A DNA stretch of 9,791 bases from Acetobacteraceae bacterium (GCA_030039695.1 JASHVB010000961.1:1-9791); one strand, 5' to 3'. Counted from the stretch's first letter, positions 1 to 7,746 are shown. Notes: generated by a model not told the origin, from the sequence alone. Numbers and translations are program-made.

Positions 1-590
1 TTGGCGATGAACTTGAACGGTCCGGAGCCGATCGTCTCCTTGATCTGCTGCATTGGATCGGTCTTGGCGATGTGCTCCGGCATGACGAACGGCTCGTTCG
101 CCGCGGGCTTGGCCAGCGCGTCGATGAGCAGCGGGAATGGCGACTTCAGTGTGATCTTGATGGTCTTGTCATCCTGCACGCCCCAGGTATCGACGAACTT
201 CGCCAGCGTTTGGCCAAAAGTGTCACGCGCGGCCCAGCGCTGCAGGCTGGGGGCGCAATCCTGCGCGCGCACCGGCTCGCCGTTGTGGAATTTCAGCCCG
301 TCGCGCAGCTTGATCAGATAGGTGCGGCCGTCGTCGGACACTGTGTAGCCTTCGGCCATCTGTGGTTGCGGCTCAATCTTCGAATTGACGGCGAACAAGG
401 TATCGTAGACCGCGTAAGCGTGGTTCTCTGTGACCGAGGCGGTGGTCCAGATCGGGTCGAGCGACGTGAGGTTGGCCTGCGGCACGAATTTCAGCACGGT
501 CGTCGAAGCCGATTGCCCAATCGCAATCCGCGGCAGCGAAGAGGCGGCGACTGCCGCGCCGCCCCATTGCAAAAGATGACGTCGCTTCAT
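1..590 (-). CDS. Family 5 ABC transporter substrate-binding protein, N-terminal part (runs off left edge)
   Basis: Reading the minus strand from the ATG at 590 gives an open frame of 196 codons that reaches the window edge, so the C-terminal half or more is missing. The start is MKRRHLLQWGGAAVAASS: a twin arginine (R3, R4) followed by a hydrophobic stretch and an A-I-G-Q-S region near residue 22-27. This looks like a Tat-type export signal and implies a folded periplasmic protein. The mature part has the usual SBP_bac_5 pattern: a segment ending NLTSLDPIWTT, then YDTLF, MAEGYTVSDDGRTYLIKLRDG, LKFHNGEPV and finally GSGPFKF. Family 5 proteins bind peptides, nickel, glutathione or sugars and deliver them to an ABC permease; the ligand cannot be read from this part. 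A GGAG about 11 nt upstream of the ATG is a modest RBS. The gene is divergent from the thiamine-diphosphate enzyme, so its permease genes are probably to the left, outside the window. Confidence 0.9.
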   Translation of the reverse strand, partial: MKRRHLLQWGGAAVAASSLPRIAIGQSASTTVLKFVPQANLTSLDPIWTTASVTENHAYAVYDTLFAVNSKIEPQPQMAEGYTVSDDGRTYLIKLRDGLKFHNGEPVRAQDCAPSLQRWAARDTFGQTLAKFVDTWGVQDDKTIKITLKSPFPLLIDALAKPAANEPFVMPEHIAKTDPMQQIKETIGSGPFKFIA

Positions 591-1152
591 AACGCTTTAG
601 TCTCCCGTGTGCGCTCCGCGGAACAATGCCGTGGCCACTCTGGACGCGCAATCGATTTGCTGGCCGCGCGTGGGTGGATGCGAGCTTCGGGTGGCTTGCG
701 CGTTTCGGCGCTGTTTGTGTTTTTGACATGGCGGCCGCAGGGCTTTGCCCAGCACTTCCCAGAGCGTTTCGGATGTCGGCCGCGTGCGGGATTGAGGTCG
801 GTGGGTCCGGTCTTGGTCCAGCCGCGAGCATCAGGCCGCGACACCATCCCGACGCGGGTCCGGCGGGCTGGTGCCGCGCGGACCGGTGCCGGCCGATCCA
901 GGCGCCGAGGCGGATGTTCACAGAGCCGCAGCCGGCCTCGCCACGGAGCTTCGGTTCCAGACGCGACGCGGGGGCAATGGCGCGGCGGACGAGAGCTGCC
1001 AGGCATTTTTTTGAGGTAGGTTGACCGTTGGCGATCCATAAGCGCGCGAGCGCGGTACACCGAGCCGGGAAGATCGCAGGGAACCTTCGACGCGTTGACG
1101 CGCCGATTTGCCTGCCTCAGCCTAGTTCGCATAATCGAGGAGCTGCCGAGAC
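591..1152. other. Gene-free divergent intergenic region (562 nt)
   Basis: This gap lies between two divergent genes, so both promoters should be in it. Open frames cross it on both strands, but their products are rich in Arg, Pro, Ala and Gly, lack any recognisable motif and overlap one another, as expected from stop-poor high-GC DNA. A perfect TTGACA occurs at 723-728 on the plus strand but has no acceptable -10 box at normal spacing. A short T-run lies near 1006-1013. I see no convincing promoter, RNA gene or repeat. The only functional element I can defend is the GAGGAG at 1137-1142, the RBS of the next gene. Confidence 0.5.
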
Positions 1153-2805
1153 ATGGCCAGCGACTACACCGTGGGCGACCTTGTCGCCGAGTTCCTGTCC
1201 GCCTGCGGCGTCACCACCGCATTTGGCATCGCCTCCGTCCACAACATCCCGATGCTCGATGCGATCGGCCGGCGCAACACCATCCGCTTCATGATGGCAC
1301 GCGGCGAGCTGGGCGGCGCACACATGGCGGACGGCTATGCGCGTGCCTCCGACGGGCTCGGCGTGCTTTTCTCGTCCACCGGACCAGGCGCAGCGAACGC
1401 CGTCGGCGGCTTGTTCGAGGCGCGCTTTGCCGGCTCGCCGGTGCTGCACATCACCGGGATGACAGCGACGAAATTCGCCGATCGCGAAACGGGCACGGTG
1501 CACGATCCGTACGACCAGCTCGCCATGCTCCGCTCGGTCTGCAAGAGCGCGTATCGCGTGCGGTCCGCGCAGCAAGCGATGGGCGTGCTGACCCGCGCAG
1601 CCGTCGATGCATTGAGCGCACCGAAGGGACCGGTCAGCATTGAAGTGCCGATCGACCTGCAGCGCGAGAGGATTGCGCGGCCCGCGATGCTGGACGGATT
1701 CGTGCTGCCGCTGCCGCCGCCGCGCCTGCCGAGCGATGCCGAACTCAGCGAGCTCGCGACACGTGTGGCGCAGGCGACGCGGCCGATGATGTGGGTCGGC
1801 TCAGGCGCCGTGCATGCGAGCAGCGCCGTGCATATGATGCTCGATCTTGGCTTCACGATGCTGAACAGCACGAACGGCAAGGGAATAGTATCGGAACAGC
1901 ATCCGCTGAACCTGGGAGCGCTGCACGGCAACGGCATGCCCGACGTGCAGGCGTTCTATCGCGGTGTCGATCTGCTGCTCGCCGTCGGCACGCGGCTGCG
2001 CGGACACGAGACAGGCGACTTCGCCGTGAAGCTACCGGACAATATCGTGCAGATCGACGTTGATCCGATGGCGAATGGTCGTACCTACGCCAACCGTTAC
2101 TTCGTCTGCGGCGACGCGAAGGCGACACTCGAGGCATTGCTGCCGCGTATCGAGGGGAGGCTGCGTGTCGATCCCACTTACCATGCGGAATTTACCGCGA
2201 TGAAGCAGGTGGCGCGCAGCAAGTTCCTGGCAACACTGGGCGTCTATGGCACGTTCCCCGCTCAACTGCGAGCCGTGATGCCGAAGGACGCGATCTGGGT
2301 GCGCGACGTGACGCAGAGCAACACGACTTGGGGCAACCGTATCTTTTCGGTGGACGATCCCCACAACAGCATTCTGCCGACCGGCGCCGGCATCGGTCAG
2401 GGATTGCAGCTCGGCATCGGCGCCGCCGCCGCCGCGAACGGTCGCAAGACCGTCGTGATGACTGGCGATGGGGGATTCTTCCTGAACGTCGGCGAGTTGT
2501 GGACGGCAGTGCAGGAGAAGCTCAACCTGACGGTGATCGTGATGAATGACCGTGGCTACGGCGTCATCAAGCGCATCCAGGATGCGACACAGCAGGGGCG
2601 CCGGTTCTTCGCTGATTTGCAAAGCCCGGAACTGAGCAAGCTCGCGGCGCTGTCCGAGATCCCGTATTTCCGCTGCGACCGCGCCGAGGCATTTGGCGAG
2701 ACGGTCGGCGAGGCGATCGCGGTAAATGGGCTGACGTTGGTGGAAGTGGATATGAACGCCATTGGCGAGTTTCCGCCGTATTATCCATTTAATCAGCGGA
2801 CGTGA
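1153..2805 (+). CDS. Thiamine diphosphate-binding acetolactate synthase-like enzyme (2-oxo acid decarboxylase/ligase)
   Basis: This 550-residue protein has the full length and three-domain order of the acetolactate synthase/benzoylformate decarboxylase superfamily. The N-terminal PYR domain (about 1-170) carries the ThDP-activating glutamate E52 in RGELGGAHMADGYARA and the STGPGAANAVGG loop. The central domain (about 190-325) includes WVGSGAVH and VGTRLRG. The C-terminal PP domain (about 375-535) has the diphosphate/Mg motif, with G438-D439-G440 and N465-D466 about 26 residues later. These enzymes decarboxylate a 2-oxo acid and release or transfer the aldehyde. Acetolactate synthase proper usually comes with a small regulatory subunit, which is not present here, so a catabolic decarboxylase or carboligase is more likely than branched-chain amino acid synthesis. 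The exact substrate is not readable. The ATG at 1153 is preceded by GAGGAG at 1137-1142 with a 10-nt gap. A transporter and an oxaloacetate decarboxylase-like gene follow on the same strand. Confidence 0.92.
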   Translation: MASDYTVGDLVAEFLSACGVTTAFGIASVHNIPMLDAIGRRNTIRFMMARGELGGAHMADGYARASDGLGVLFSSTGPGAANAVGGLFEARFAGSPVLHITGMTATKFADRETGTVHDPYDQLAMLRSVCKSAYRVRSAQQAMGVLTRAAVDALSAPKGPVSIEVPIDLQRERIARPAMLDGFVLPLPPPRLPSDAELSELATRVAQATRPMMWVGSGAVHASSAVHMMLDLGFTMLNSTNGKGIVSEQHPLNLGALHGNGMPDVQAFYRGVDLLLAVGTRLRGHETGDFAVKLPDNIVQIDVDPMANGRTYANRYFVCGDAKATLEALLPRIEGRLRVDPTYHAEFTAMKQVARSKFLATLGVYGTFPAQLRAVMPKDAIWVRDVTQSNTTWGNRIFSVDDPHNSILPTGAGIGQGLQLGIGAAAAANGRKTVVMTGDGGFFLNVGELWTAVQEKLNLTVIVMNDRGYGVIKRIQDATQQGRRFFADLQSPELSKLAALSEIPYFRCDRAEAFGETVGEAIAVNGLTLVEVDMNAIGEFPPYYPFNQRT

Positions 2806-2839
2806 TGGCAAGCAGGGCCAACGCAAAGACATCCCTCCT

Positions 2840-2930
2840 TCCCTTGCGGGACCGGGTCAGGGGGAGGGGTTCGGTTGCCCAAACCAGCCACTCTGAGGTG
2901 CCCCTCCCGCCAACCCCCTCCCGCAAGGGA
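2840..2930. repeat. Large palindromic intergenic repeat between the ThDP enzyme and transporter genes
   Basis: Two 30-nt arms, 2840-2869 and 2901-2930, are inverted relative to each other and separated by a 31-nt loop. The outer 12 nt are perfect (TCCCTTGCGGGA against TCCCGCAAGGGA), and about 25 of 30 positions match overall, including GGGAGGGG against CCCCTCCC. This is the form of the GC-rich palindromic units often found between genes in high-GC proteobacteria. It lies 34 nt after the upstream stop and could act as a transcription-attenuating or mRNA-stabilising hairpin, though no U-tract follows. The second arm ends on the A of an ATG at 2930, which argues against that codon being the start of the transporter. 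Confidence 0.75.
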
Positions 2931-2953
2931 TGCGCGAGACCCAGGCAAACGCG

Positions 2954-4195
2954 ATGACCCGCGCCCCCTTCGGCATTGCCGCGCTGCTGTTGCTCGCCTG
3001 GTTGTGCAGCGAGAACCGCCGCAGCGTGCCCTGGCGTACCGTCATCACGGGCCTCCTACTGCAGCTTGCATTCGCGCTACTGCTGCTGCGCGCCCCTCTT
3101 GCGACGCACGCGGTGTTCGCGCTCAACGACGCCGCCACGGCGCTGCAGAATGCCACTGAGACAGGCACCCGCTTCGTGTTCGGCTACCTCGCCGGCGGCC
3201 CGCTGCCGTTTGCGGAAACCCATCCCGGCGCCAGCTTCATCATCGCCTTTCAGGCTCTGCCACTGGTCCTGACAATCAGCGCGCTCGCATCGCTGTTGTT
3301 CTACGGTGGCATATTGCAACGCATCACTGGTGCTTTCGCGTGGCTGCTGCGCCGCTTGATGGGCATCAGCGGAGCGCTCGCTCTTGGCGCCGCCGTGCAT
3401 ATCTTCGTTGGCATGGTGGAAGCGCCGCTGCTCGTACGGCCGTATCTCGCACGTATGCAGCGTGGCGAATTGTTTGCACTGATGACGTGCGGCATGGCCG
3501 GCGTCGCCGGCACAGTCATGGTGATCTACGGCATGTTCCTGGCACCGGTTGTACCGAACGCGCTGGGCAACATCCTTATCGCGTCGGTGATCAGCACACC
3601 GGCCGGACTGGCCCTTGCGGCGCTGATGGTGCCGTGGGGCCCGCCGGACCCGACTGAGGCGGGATTGATCATTCGCGACCCGCCCGTGTCGTCATTGGAT
3701 GCGCTGGTGAAAGGCACACTCGACGGCATCCCGATCCTCGCCGGCATCATCGCCGTCCTGTTGGTGGCAGTTGCCGCCGTTGCGCTGGTCGACATGCTGC
3801 TAGGCCTGTTGCCCCACTGGAACGGCAGCGCCATCACGCTGCAACGCATCTTCGCTTTGCCGTTCCGCCCGGTGATGTGGCTGATTGGGGTGCCGTGGCA
3901 GGAAACCACGGCGGCAGCGGCACTGATGGCAACGAAGACCGTGCTGAACGAGTTCGTTGCCTATCTGCACTTTTCGACGCTGCCACCTGGCACGTTCGAT
4001 CCGCGGACCCGCCTGATCCTGACCTATTCACTTTGCGGCTTTGCCAATTTCGGCAGTCTTGGCATCATGATTGGCGGCTTAGGCGCAATGGTGCCAGAGC
4101 GTCGCCATGAGATCGTGGCGCTGGGCATGCGCTCGATCCTCTCTGGCACGCTGGCGACATGCATGAGCGGCGGGCTGGCGGGAATGTTGGCCTGA
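2954..4195 (+). CDS. CNT-family (NupC-like) concentrative nucleoside-type transporter with altered binding residues
   Basis: This polytopic membrane protein of 413 residues has the three parts of concentrative nucleoside transporters: an N-terminal segment with SENRRSVPWRTV, a gate region, and a C-terminal transport domain. Family signatures are FVG..EAPLLVRPYL (about 151-164), GVPW followed by NEFVAY (about 312-336) and LCGFANFGSLGIMIGGLG (about 360-377). Compared with the Vibrio cholerae CNT as I remember it, sugar-contacting residues are kept (E156, E333, N365, S368). The nucleobase-contacting Gln-Thr pair is M154-V155, and sodium-site Asn and Ser are H149 and G183. The substrate may therefore not be an ordinary nucleoside, and proton coupling is possible. 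An in-frame ATG at 2930 would add 8 residues, but it lies on the arm of a palindromic repeat with no spaced RBS. Starting at 2954 gives a length and numbering close to the Vibrio protein. The RBS there is weak. The next gene begins 28 nt after the stop, suggesting cotranscription. Confidence 0.88.
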   Translation: MTRAPFGIAALLLLAWLCSENRRSVPWRTVITGLLLQLAFALLLLRAPLATHAVFALNDAATALQNATETGTRFVFGYLAGGPLPFAETHPGASFIIAFQALPLVLTISALASLLFYGGILQRITGAFAWLLRRLMGISGALALGAAVHIFVGMVEAPLLVRPYLARMQRGELFALMTCGMAGVAGTVMVIYGMFLAPVVPNALGNILIASVISTPAGLALAALMVPWGPPDPTEAGLIIRDPPVSSLDALVKGTLDGIPILAGIIAVLLVAVAAVALVDMLLGLLPHWNGSAITLQRIFALPFRPVMWLIGVPWQETTAAAALMATKTVLNEFVAYLHFSTLPPGTFDPRTRLILTYSLCGFANFGSLGIMIGGLGAMVPERRHEIVALGMRSILSGTLATCMSGGLAGMLA

Positions 4196-4223
4196 GAGAC
4201 CACACCGAGGAAGGACACGCACG

Positions 4224-5081
4224 ATGCACTGGACCGACCGCCGTGAACGCTACCGCGCCGTATTGGCGGGTAACCAATGCATCCATCCGGGTTCCGTGTT
4301 CGATCCGATCTCCGCCCGCATCGCCGACGAATTGGGGTTCGAAGTCGGCATGTTCGCCGGGTCGATCGCGTCATTCACCGTGCTGGGAAACCCTGACCTC
4401 ATCCTTCTGACGCTGACCGAGTTCGCGCAGCAGGCCTACCGCATTAACAGCGCCGGCAAACTGCCGCTGATGGTCGACGCGGATCACGGCTACGGCAACG
4501 CGCTCAACGTGATGCGCACAATCAAGGAACTGGAGACCGCGGGCGTCGCCGGCATCATGATCGAGGACACCGCCCTGCCGCGAGGCTTCCGCGAAACCAG
4601 GCCGCGACTGATTTCGGTTGAAGAGGGTGTCGGCAAGATGCGTGCTGCGCTGGCTGCGCGCGAGGATCCGTCGCTGGTCATCATCGGCCGCACCTCAGCG
4701 GCGGCGGTGAGCGGCATCGACGACGCGATCGCGCGCGCCCGCGCATACGAGGCGGCTGGAGTCGATGCGCTGTTTTTTGCCGGCGGGATGAATGAGGCGA
4801 ACCTCGACGCAATGGCATCGGCCGTTAAGCTGCCGCTGATGCTGGGTGGTGGTGGCGGAGCGATGTCCGACAAGGCGTACCTGGCCAGTCGCAACGTGCG
4901 CATTGCCTTGCAAGGACACCAACCGTTCTCCGCGGCGGTACAGGCGGTTTACAATACGCTGAAGGCGTTGCGCGAAGGCGCGAAGCCGTCCGAGCTGCAA
5001 GGTATCGCGTCGACCGATATGATGAAGCGTGTGACACGTGAGGGCGATTACAAGACCTGGTCGGAGAAGTTCATGAGCTGA
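4224..5081 (+). CDS. Oxaloacetate decarboxylase-like protein of the isocitrate lyase/PEP mutase superfamily
   Basis: This 285-residue alpha/beta-barrel protein matches the oxaloacetate decarboxylase branch typified by Pseudomonas aeruginosa PA4872. That soluble Mg-dependent enzyme converts oxaloacetate to pyruvate and CO2 through an enolate. Visible landmarks are SVFDPISARIADELGFE (about 28-44), the metal/oxyanion motif D85-A-D87-HGYGNALNVMRT, E114-D115 in MIEDTALP, EEGVGKMRAAL, and R156 in IIGRTS. H232 in LQGHQPF corresponds to the family-specific His235 of PA4872. PEP mutase and phosphonopyruvate hydrolase carry EDK..PK at the gating loop instead of EDTALPR, so phosphonate chemistry is unlikely. 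Odd feature: a run of five glycines, residues 208-212, where PA4872 has a VTYGN stretch near the active site, so the substrate may be a substituted oxaloacetate or another 2-oxo acid. A strong AGGAAGGA RBS at 4208-4215 fixes the start. Cotranscription with the transporter upstream is likely, and a probable terminator follows. Confidence 0.88.
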   Translation: MHWTDRRERYRAVLAGNQCIHPGSVFDPISARIADELGFEVGMFAGSIASFTVLGNPDLILLTLTEFAQQAYRINSAGKLPLMVDADHGYGNALNVMRTIKELETAGVAGIMIEDTALPRGFRETRPRLISVEEGVGKMRAALAAREDPSLVIIGRTSAAAVSGIDDAIARARAYEAAGVDALFFAGGMNEANLDAMASAVKLPLMLGGGGGAMSDKAYLASRNVRIALQGHQPFSAAVQAVYNTLKALREGAKPSELQGIASTDMMKRVTREGDYKTWSEKFMS

Positions 5082-5086
5082 CGATC

Positions 5087-5152
5087 CGTCACAGCTGCCC
5101 GGTGAGAACGGACTCGTCGGGAGCGGTGTGACGGCCATCCGGGCCTTTTCTT
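5087..5152 (+). terminator. Probable rho-independent terminator after the oxaloacetate decarboxylase-like gene
   Basis: Five bases after the stop codon, CGTCACA (5087-5093) can pair with TGTGACG (5127-5133). A tight hairpin GGCC-ATCCG-GGCC (5133-5145) follows, immediately trailed by TTTTCTT (5146-5152). GCCCGG (5097-5102) can alternatively pair with CCGGGC (5139-5144), which gives a longer stem ending at the same U-tract. Position and T-run suit transcription termination of the plus-strand gene group. No folding energy was computed. Confidence 0.6.
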
Positions 5153-5709
5153 ACTGCCTGCCGCTGACCGGCTCGCCGGCTGTGTCATGGCGGCGATTAT
5201 GGCTGTGATGTTTGTCGCTCACCGGATCGGCGGCGCGCGGTGGTGAGCTCGTCGATAGCCTTGCCCTGGCGAGGGCCGTGGCGATCGCCGCCTCGAGGGT
5301 CGCCCGATCGGCCACATAGTGATGACAGGCCGCACCCCACACTCGACCGTGATAGAACTGATTAAAATGAAGTGAACTGCACGAGAGCCGTGTCTCGGGC
5401 TTCGGACCTCGCTCCATGTTCGGTGAACGGCGGTATCAATCTTTCGAGCTCTTTATCCGCCACGAGCGCGGCATCACGATGCGTTGTCGATCAGGAAGGT
5501 TCTTGATGGGACCGTCGCACGGGGCTTGCGGCACAAAGCCGGGTGCAGGTGCGCAGGATCATCGTTTGAGGTAAATGTCTACGTATCGAGGACGAGGCTG
5601 TCGCCTTCCACTCCCCGGAATCACAGGAATCGTTCTGGAACGAGAGTCTCCCCATGAAGGGGAAACCGACAAGGTGGCACATTCCTAAAAATTCTGCTCC
5701 GCCTTGCTG
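5153..5709. other. Gene-poor region between convergent genes (557 nt)
   Basis: The two flanking genes converge on this stretch, so no promoter is required here, yet it is long. It holds an 88-codon minus-strand frame (5151-5417) with the helix-like piece ADRATLEAAIATALARA, but that frame has no clear RBS and no recognised motif. A 52-codon plus frame (5416-5574) starts MFGERRYQSFELFIRHERG and is also unrecognised. From about 5560 onward the sequence is less GC-rich than the neighbouring genes, with CCTAAAAATTCT near 5685-5696. The stretch may be decayed gene or mobile-element sequence, but nothing in it lets me name a function. Confidence 0.4.
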
Positions 5710-7338
5710 TTACACCATCGAGCGGAACGTGTAGTAGAGTGTCGCGGACAGTACGATGGCCGCCGGCAGCGTCAATACCCAGGCAAGTGCGATGCTGCGG
5801 ATTGTACTCCACTGCAGGCCCGATCCATTTGCCGCCATCGTGCCGGCGATGCCTGAGGAGAGCACATGCGTCGTCGAAACAGGCAGGCCGTACATATCCG
5901 CGGCCATGATTGTCGCGGCGGCCACCATTTCGGCTGAGGCACCCTGCCCATACGTGAGATGGCTCTTGCCGATCTTCTCACCAACGGTAATCACGATGCG
6001 CTTCCAGCCGACCATCGTGCCGAGACCGAGCGCGATGGCGACGCAAACCTTAACCCAGAACGGGATGAATCTGGTCCCGGCATCGAGCGCTGACCGGACT
6101 GAGGCCAGCGTACCCGCGTCGGAGGGGGAAACGTTCTGCTTTTGCATCAGGCGCACCGCTTCGCCTAGCAAGTACATGCCATTGCGCACGTTCTGCACCG
6201 CGGCGGCCGGCACCTTCGCGATTGCTCCATACTGCCCAATCTGACTGGCGATGTCCTGCATAAGTCGCGCCGTAGCGGCAAAGACCGCCGCCTGGTTCAC
6301 ATTACGTGTGCGAATGGCATCCTCGACCGTTATCCTCGCCCTGTCACCGGGCACCGTCGCATTGCCGGCAAGTCGGCTCATGACCCGTTCACCCTGCTCC
6401 ATGGTTTGCAGAAAAGCCGGCGTCGAGTCGGTCGGCAAAGCGTGATTTAATGCATAGGCCGTAGGTACGGCACCAATCAGGATGAGCATGATCAGGCCCA
6501 TGCCCTTCTGGCCGTCATTCGACCCGTGTGCGAACGAGACCCCCGTGCAGGTAAGTATCAACATCGCGCGGACCCACAGTGGTGGAGGCTGCGACGTATC
6601 CGGCGGCACATAGAGCTCCTTGCGCCTTATCAGCATTTTCATCACGAGCAGAAGCAGTGCGGAGAAGATGAAGCCGACGACGGGGCTGAAGAGCAGCGCC
6701 TTGAAAACGCTCATGGCTTGCCCCCAATCCACCCCGGACGTGGCGGTGCCGGCTGGGGCGAGCAGTTGATTGGCGATGCCGACGCCAATGATCGAGCCAA
6801 TCAGCGTGTGCGAGGAGCTTGCCGGAATCCCCAGCAGCCACGTACCCAGGTTCCAGATCATGGCGGCGATCAGCAGCGCGAAAATCATGGCGAAGCCGGC
6901 GCTGCTCCCGACTTGCAGAATCAGTTCCACCGGCAATAGCGTGATGACACTAAAGGCGACAGCACCGCTCGATGTGACGACACCGATCAAATTCCAGCAG
7001 CCTGACCACACCACGGCAGCCTGCGCGGGGAGGGTGTGAGTGTAGATCACTGTTGCCACGGCGTTAGCCGTGTCATGGAAGCCGTTGACGAACTCAAAGC
7101 CGAGCGCGATCAGGAGGGCGATACCCAACAGGACGAAGACGCCTATCGCGAGCGGTGGCGCCCCTGCCGCGCCAATATCGGACGTCAGTCCATAGAGCCC
7201 AACCAGGATCCCGGCCACCAGCAAGCCGAGGAAAAGAACGATGCTCGAGAGCGTCGGCTTCGTATCGAGGTGTGGGCGAGGCGAGCCGCGTTCTCTGACA
7301 AGGCCAGCGTCGCCAGGGTGAACTGTGGCGTCCGACAT
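5710..7338 (-). CDS. PiT-family inorganic phosphate transporter
   Basis: This 542-residue inner-membrane permease of the PHO4 family imports phosphate, usually as a metal-phosphate complex driven by the proton gradient. The first family repeat is seen as GFEFVNGFHDTANAVATVI (80-98), PASSSHTLIGSIIGVGIANQ (172-191) and HGSNDGQKGMG (271-281). The second half has YGQGASAEMVAAATIMAAD followed by GLPVSTTHVLSSGIAGT (about 463-500). Hydrophobic segments flank these motifs, and a long hydrophilic loop of about 125 residues (roughly 300-425) separates the halves, as in other bacterial PitA-like proteins. The size is slightly above E. coli PitA, owing to an N-terminal extension of about 28 polar residues. 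The ATG at 7338 is preceded on its strand by AGGA with a 6-nt gap, a good RBS. I found no Pho-box-like CTGTCAT repeat upstream, which fits a low-affinity constitutive carrier. No clear terminator follows the stop. Confidence 0.95.
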   Translation of the reverse strand: MSDATVHPGDAGLVRERGSPRPHLDTKPTLSSIVLFLGLLVAGILVGLYGLTSDIGAAGAPPLAIGVFVLLGIALLIALGFEFVNGFHDTANAVATVIYTHTLPAQAAVVWSGCWNLIGVVTSSGAVAFSVITLLPVELILQVGSSAGFAMIFALLIAAMIWNLGTWLLGIPASSSHTLIGSIIGVGIANQLLAPAGTATSGVDWGQAMSVFKALLFSPVVGFIFSALLLLVMKMLIRRKELYVPPDTSQPPPLWVRAMLILTCTGVSFAHGSNDGQKGMGLIMLILIGAVPTAYALNHALPTDSTPAFLQTMEQGERVMSRLAGNATVPGDRARITVEDAIRTRNVNQAAVFAATARLMQDIASQIGQYGAIAKVPAAAVQNVRNGMYLLGEAVRLMQKQNVSPSDAGTLASVRSALDAGTRFIPFWVKVCVAIALGLGTMVGWKRIVITVGEKIGKSHLTYGQGASAEMVAAATIMAADMYGLPVSTTHVLSSGIAGTMAANGSGLQWSTIRSIALAWVLTLPAAIVLSATLYYTFRSMV

Positions 7339-7689
7339 TGGCTTTCCTATCCCCTGGGGGCTGGTGATGTTTCCCCTACGATACCCAGGTGCAGCACCCG
7401 GATTCTTACAAAACTATGAACCTTCTCTTGTCGCCGATGTCAGGCTGCCGGAAAGTGCTGGAAACGCGCCGGCTTGGGGCAGTGATGCCGTTTAACGCTG
7501 GAATCTTTCCGCCCTGGATTCCAGATTTTGCGGCACTAACTGGAATTGCCACAACGTATTGGATCGGACCGGTTCTCGACCCTCATCCGCGGGTGCGGGC
7601 GCGCCAGCACTCCCAAGAGGCCCACCCGCTGCAGTGGTGCGCCGACTTATCGACCCGACGTCCAGCACGAGGTGAGGTCGGGCGCGTCG

Positions 7690-7719
7690 TTGTCGAACAT
7701 ACGATCGGAGTGGTATCCT
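7690..7719 (+). promoter_or_regulatory. Candidate sigma-70-type promoter for the pyruvate kinase gene
   Basis: TTGTCG at 7690-7695 and TATCCT at 7714-7719 are separated by 18 nt. Each matches four of six consensus bases. The -10 box ends 57 nt before the ATG at 7777, a sensible distance. In high-GC DNA such matches also arise by chance, so this is only a suggestion. Confidence 0.25.
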
Positions 7720-7746
7720 TGTCCGCAGTCGCAGTTGTTTACGACC

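Noticed and set aside
723..728. Perfect TTGACA as a -35 promoter box
   Set aside because: At 16-18 nt downstream the sequence is GC-rich (around GCCCAGC) with no -10-like hexamer.
72..1019. A 315-codon plus-strand open frame covering the solute-binding protein gene and the divergent gap
   Set aside because: The product is Arg/Gly/Pro-rich without motifs, and its first half is antisense to a clear SBP_bac_5 gene; it is a stop-poor shadow frame.
2032..2832. A 266-codon minus-strand frame antisense to the ThDP enzyme gene
   Set aside because: It mirrors a well-supported gene, is rich in His and Arg, and has no recognisable domain.
1153..5081. Phosphonate biosynthesis (PEP mutase plus phosphonopyruvate decarboxylase)
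   Set aside because: The lyase has EDTALPR instead of the EDK..PK motif of PEP mutase and carries the His typical of the oxaloacetate decarboxylase branch. The ThDP protein is a full-length acetolactate-synthase-like enzyme of 550 residues, longer than phosphonopyruvate decarboxylases.
5661..5716. Inverted repeat CAAGGTGG...CCGCCTTG as a terminator for the phosphate transporter gene
   Set aside because: On the minus-strand transcript one stem position is a C-A mismatch, the loop is about 21 nt, the T-run lies in the loop and not after the stem, and the match is weak.
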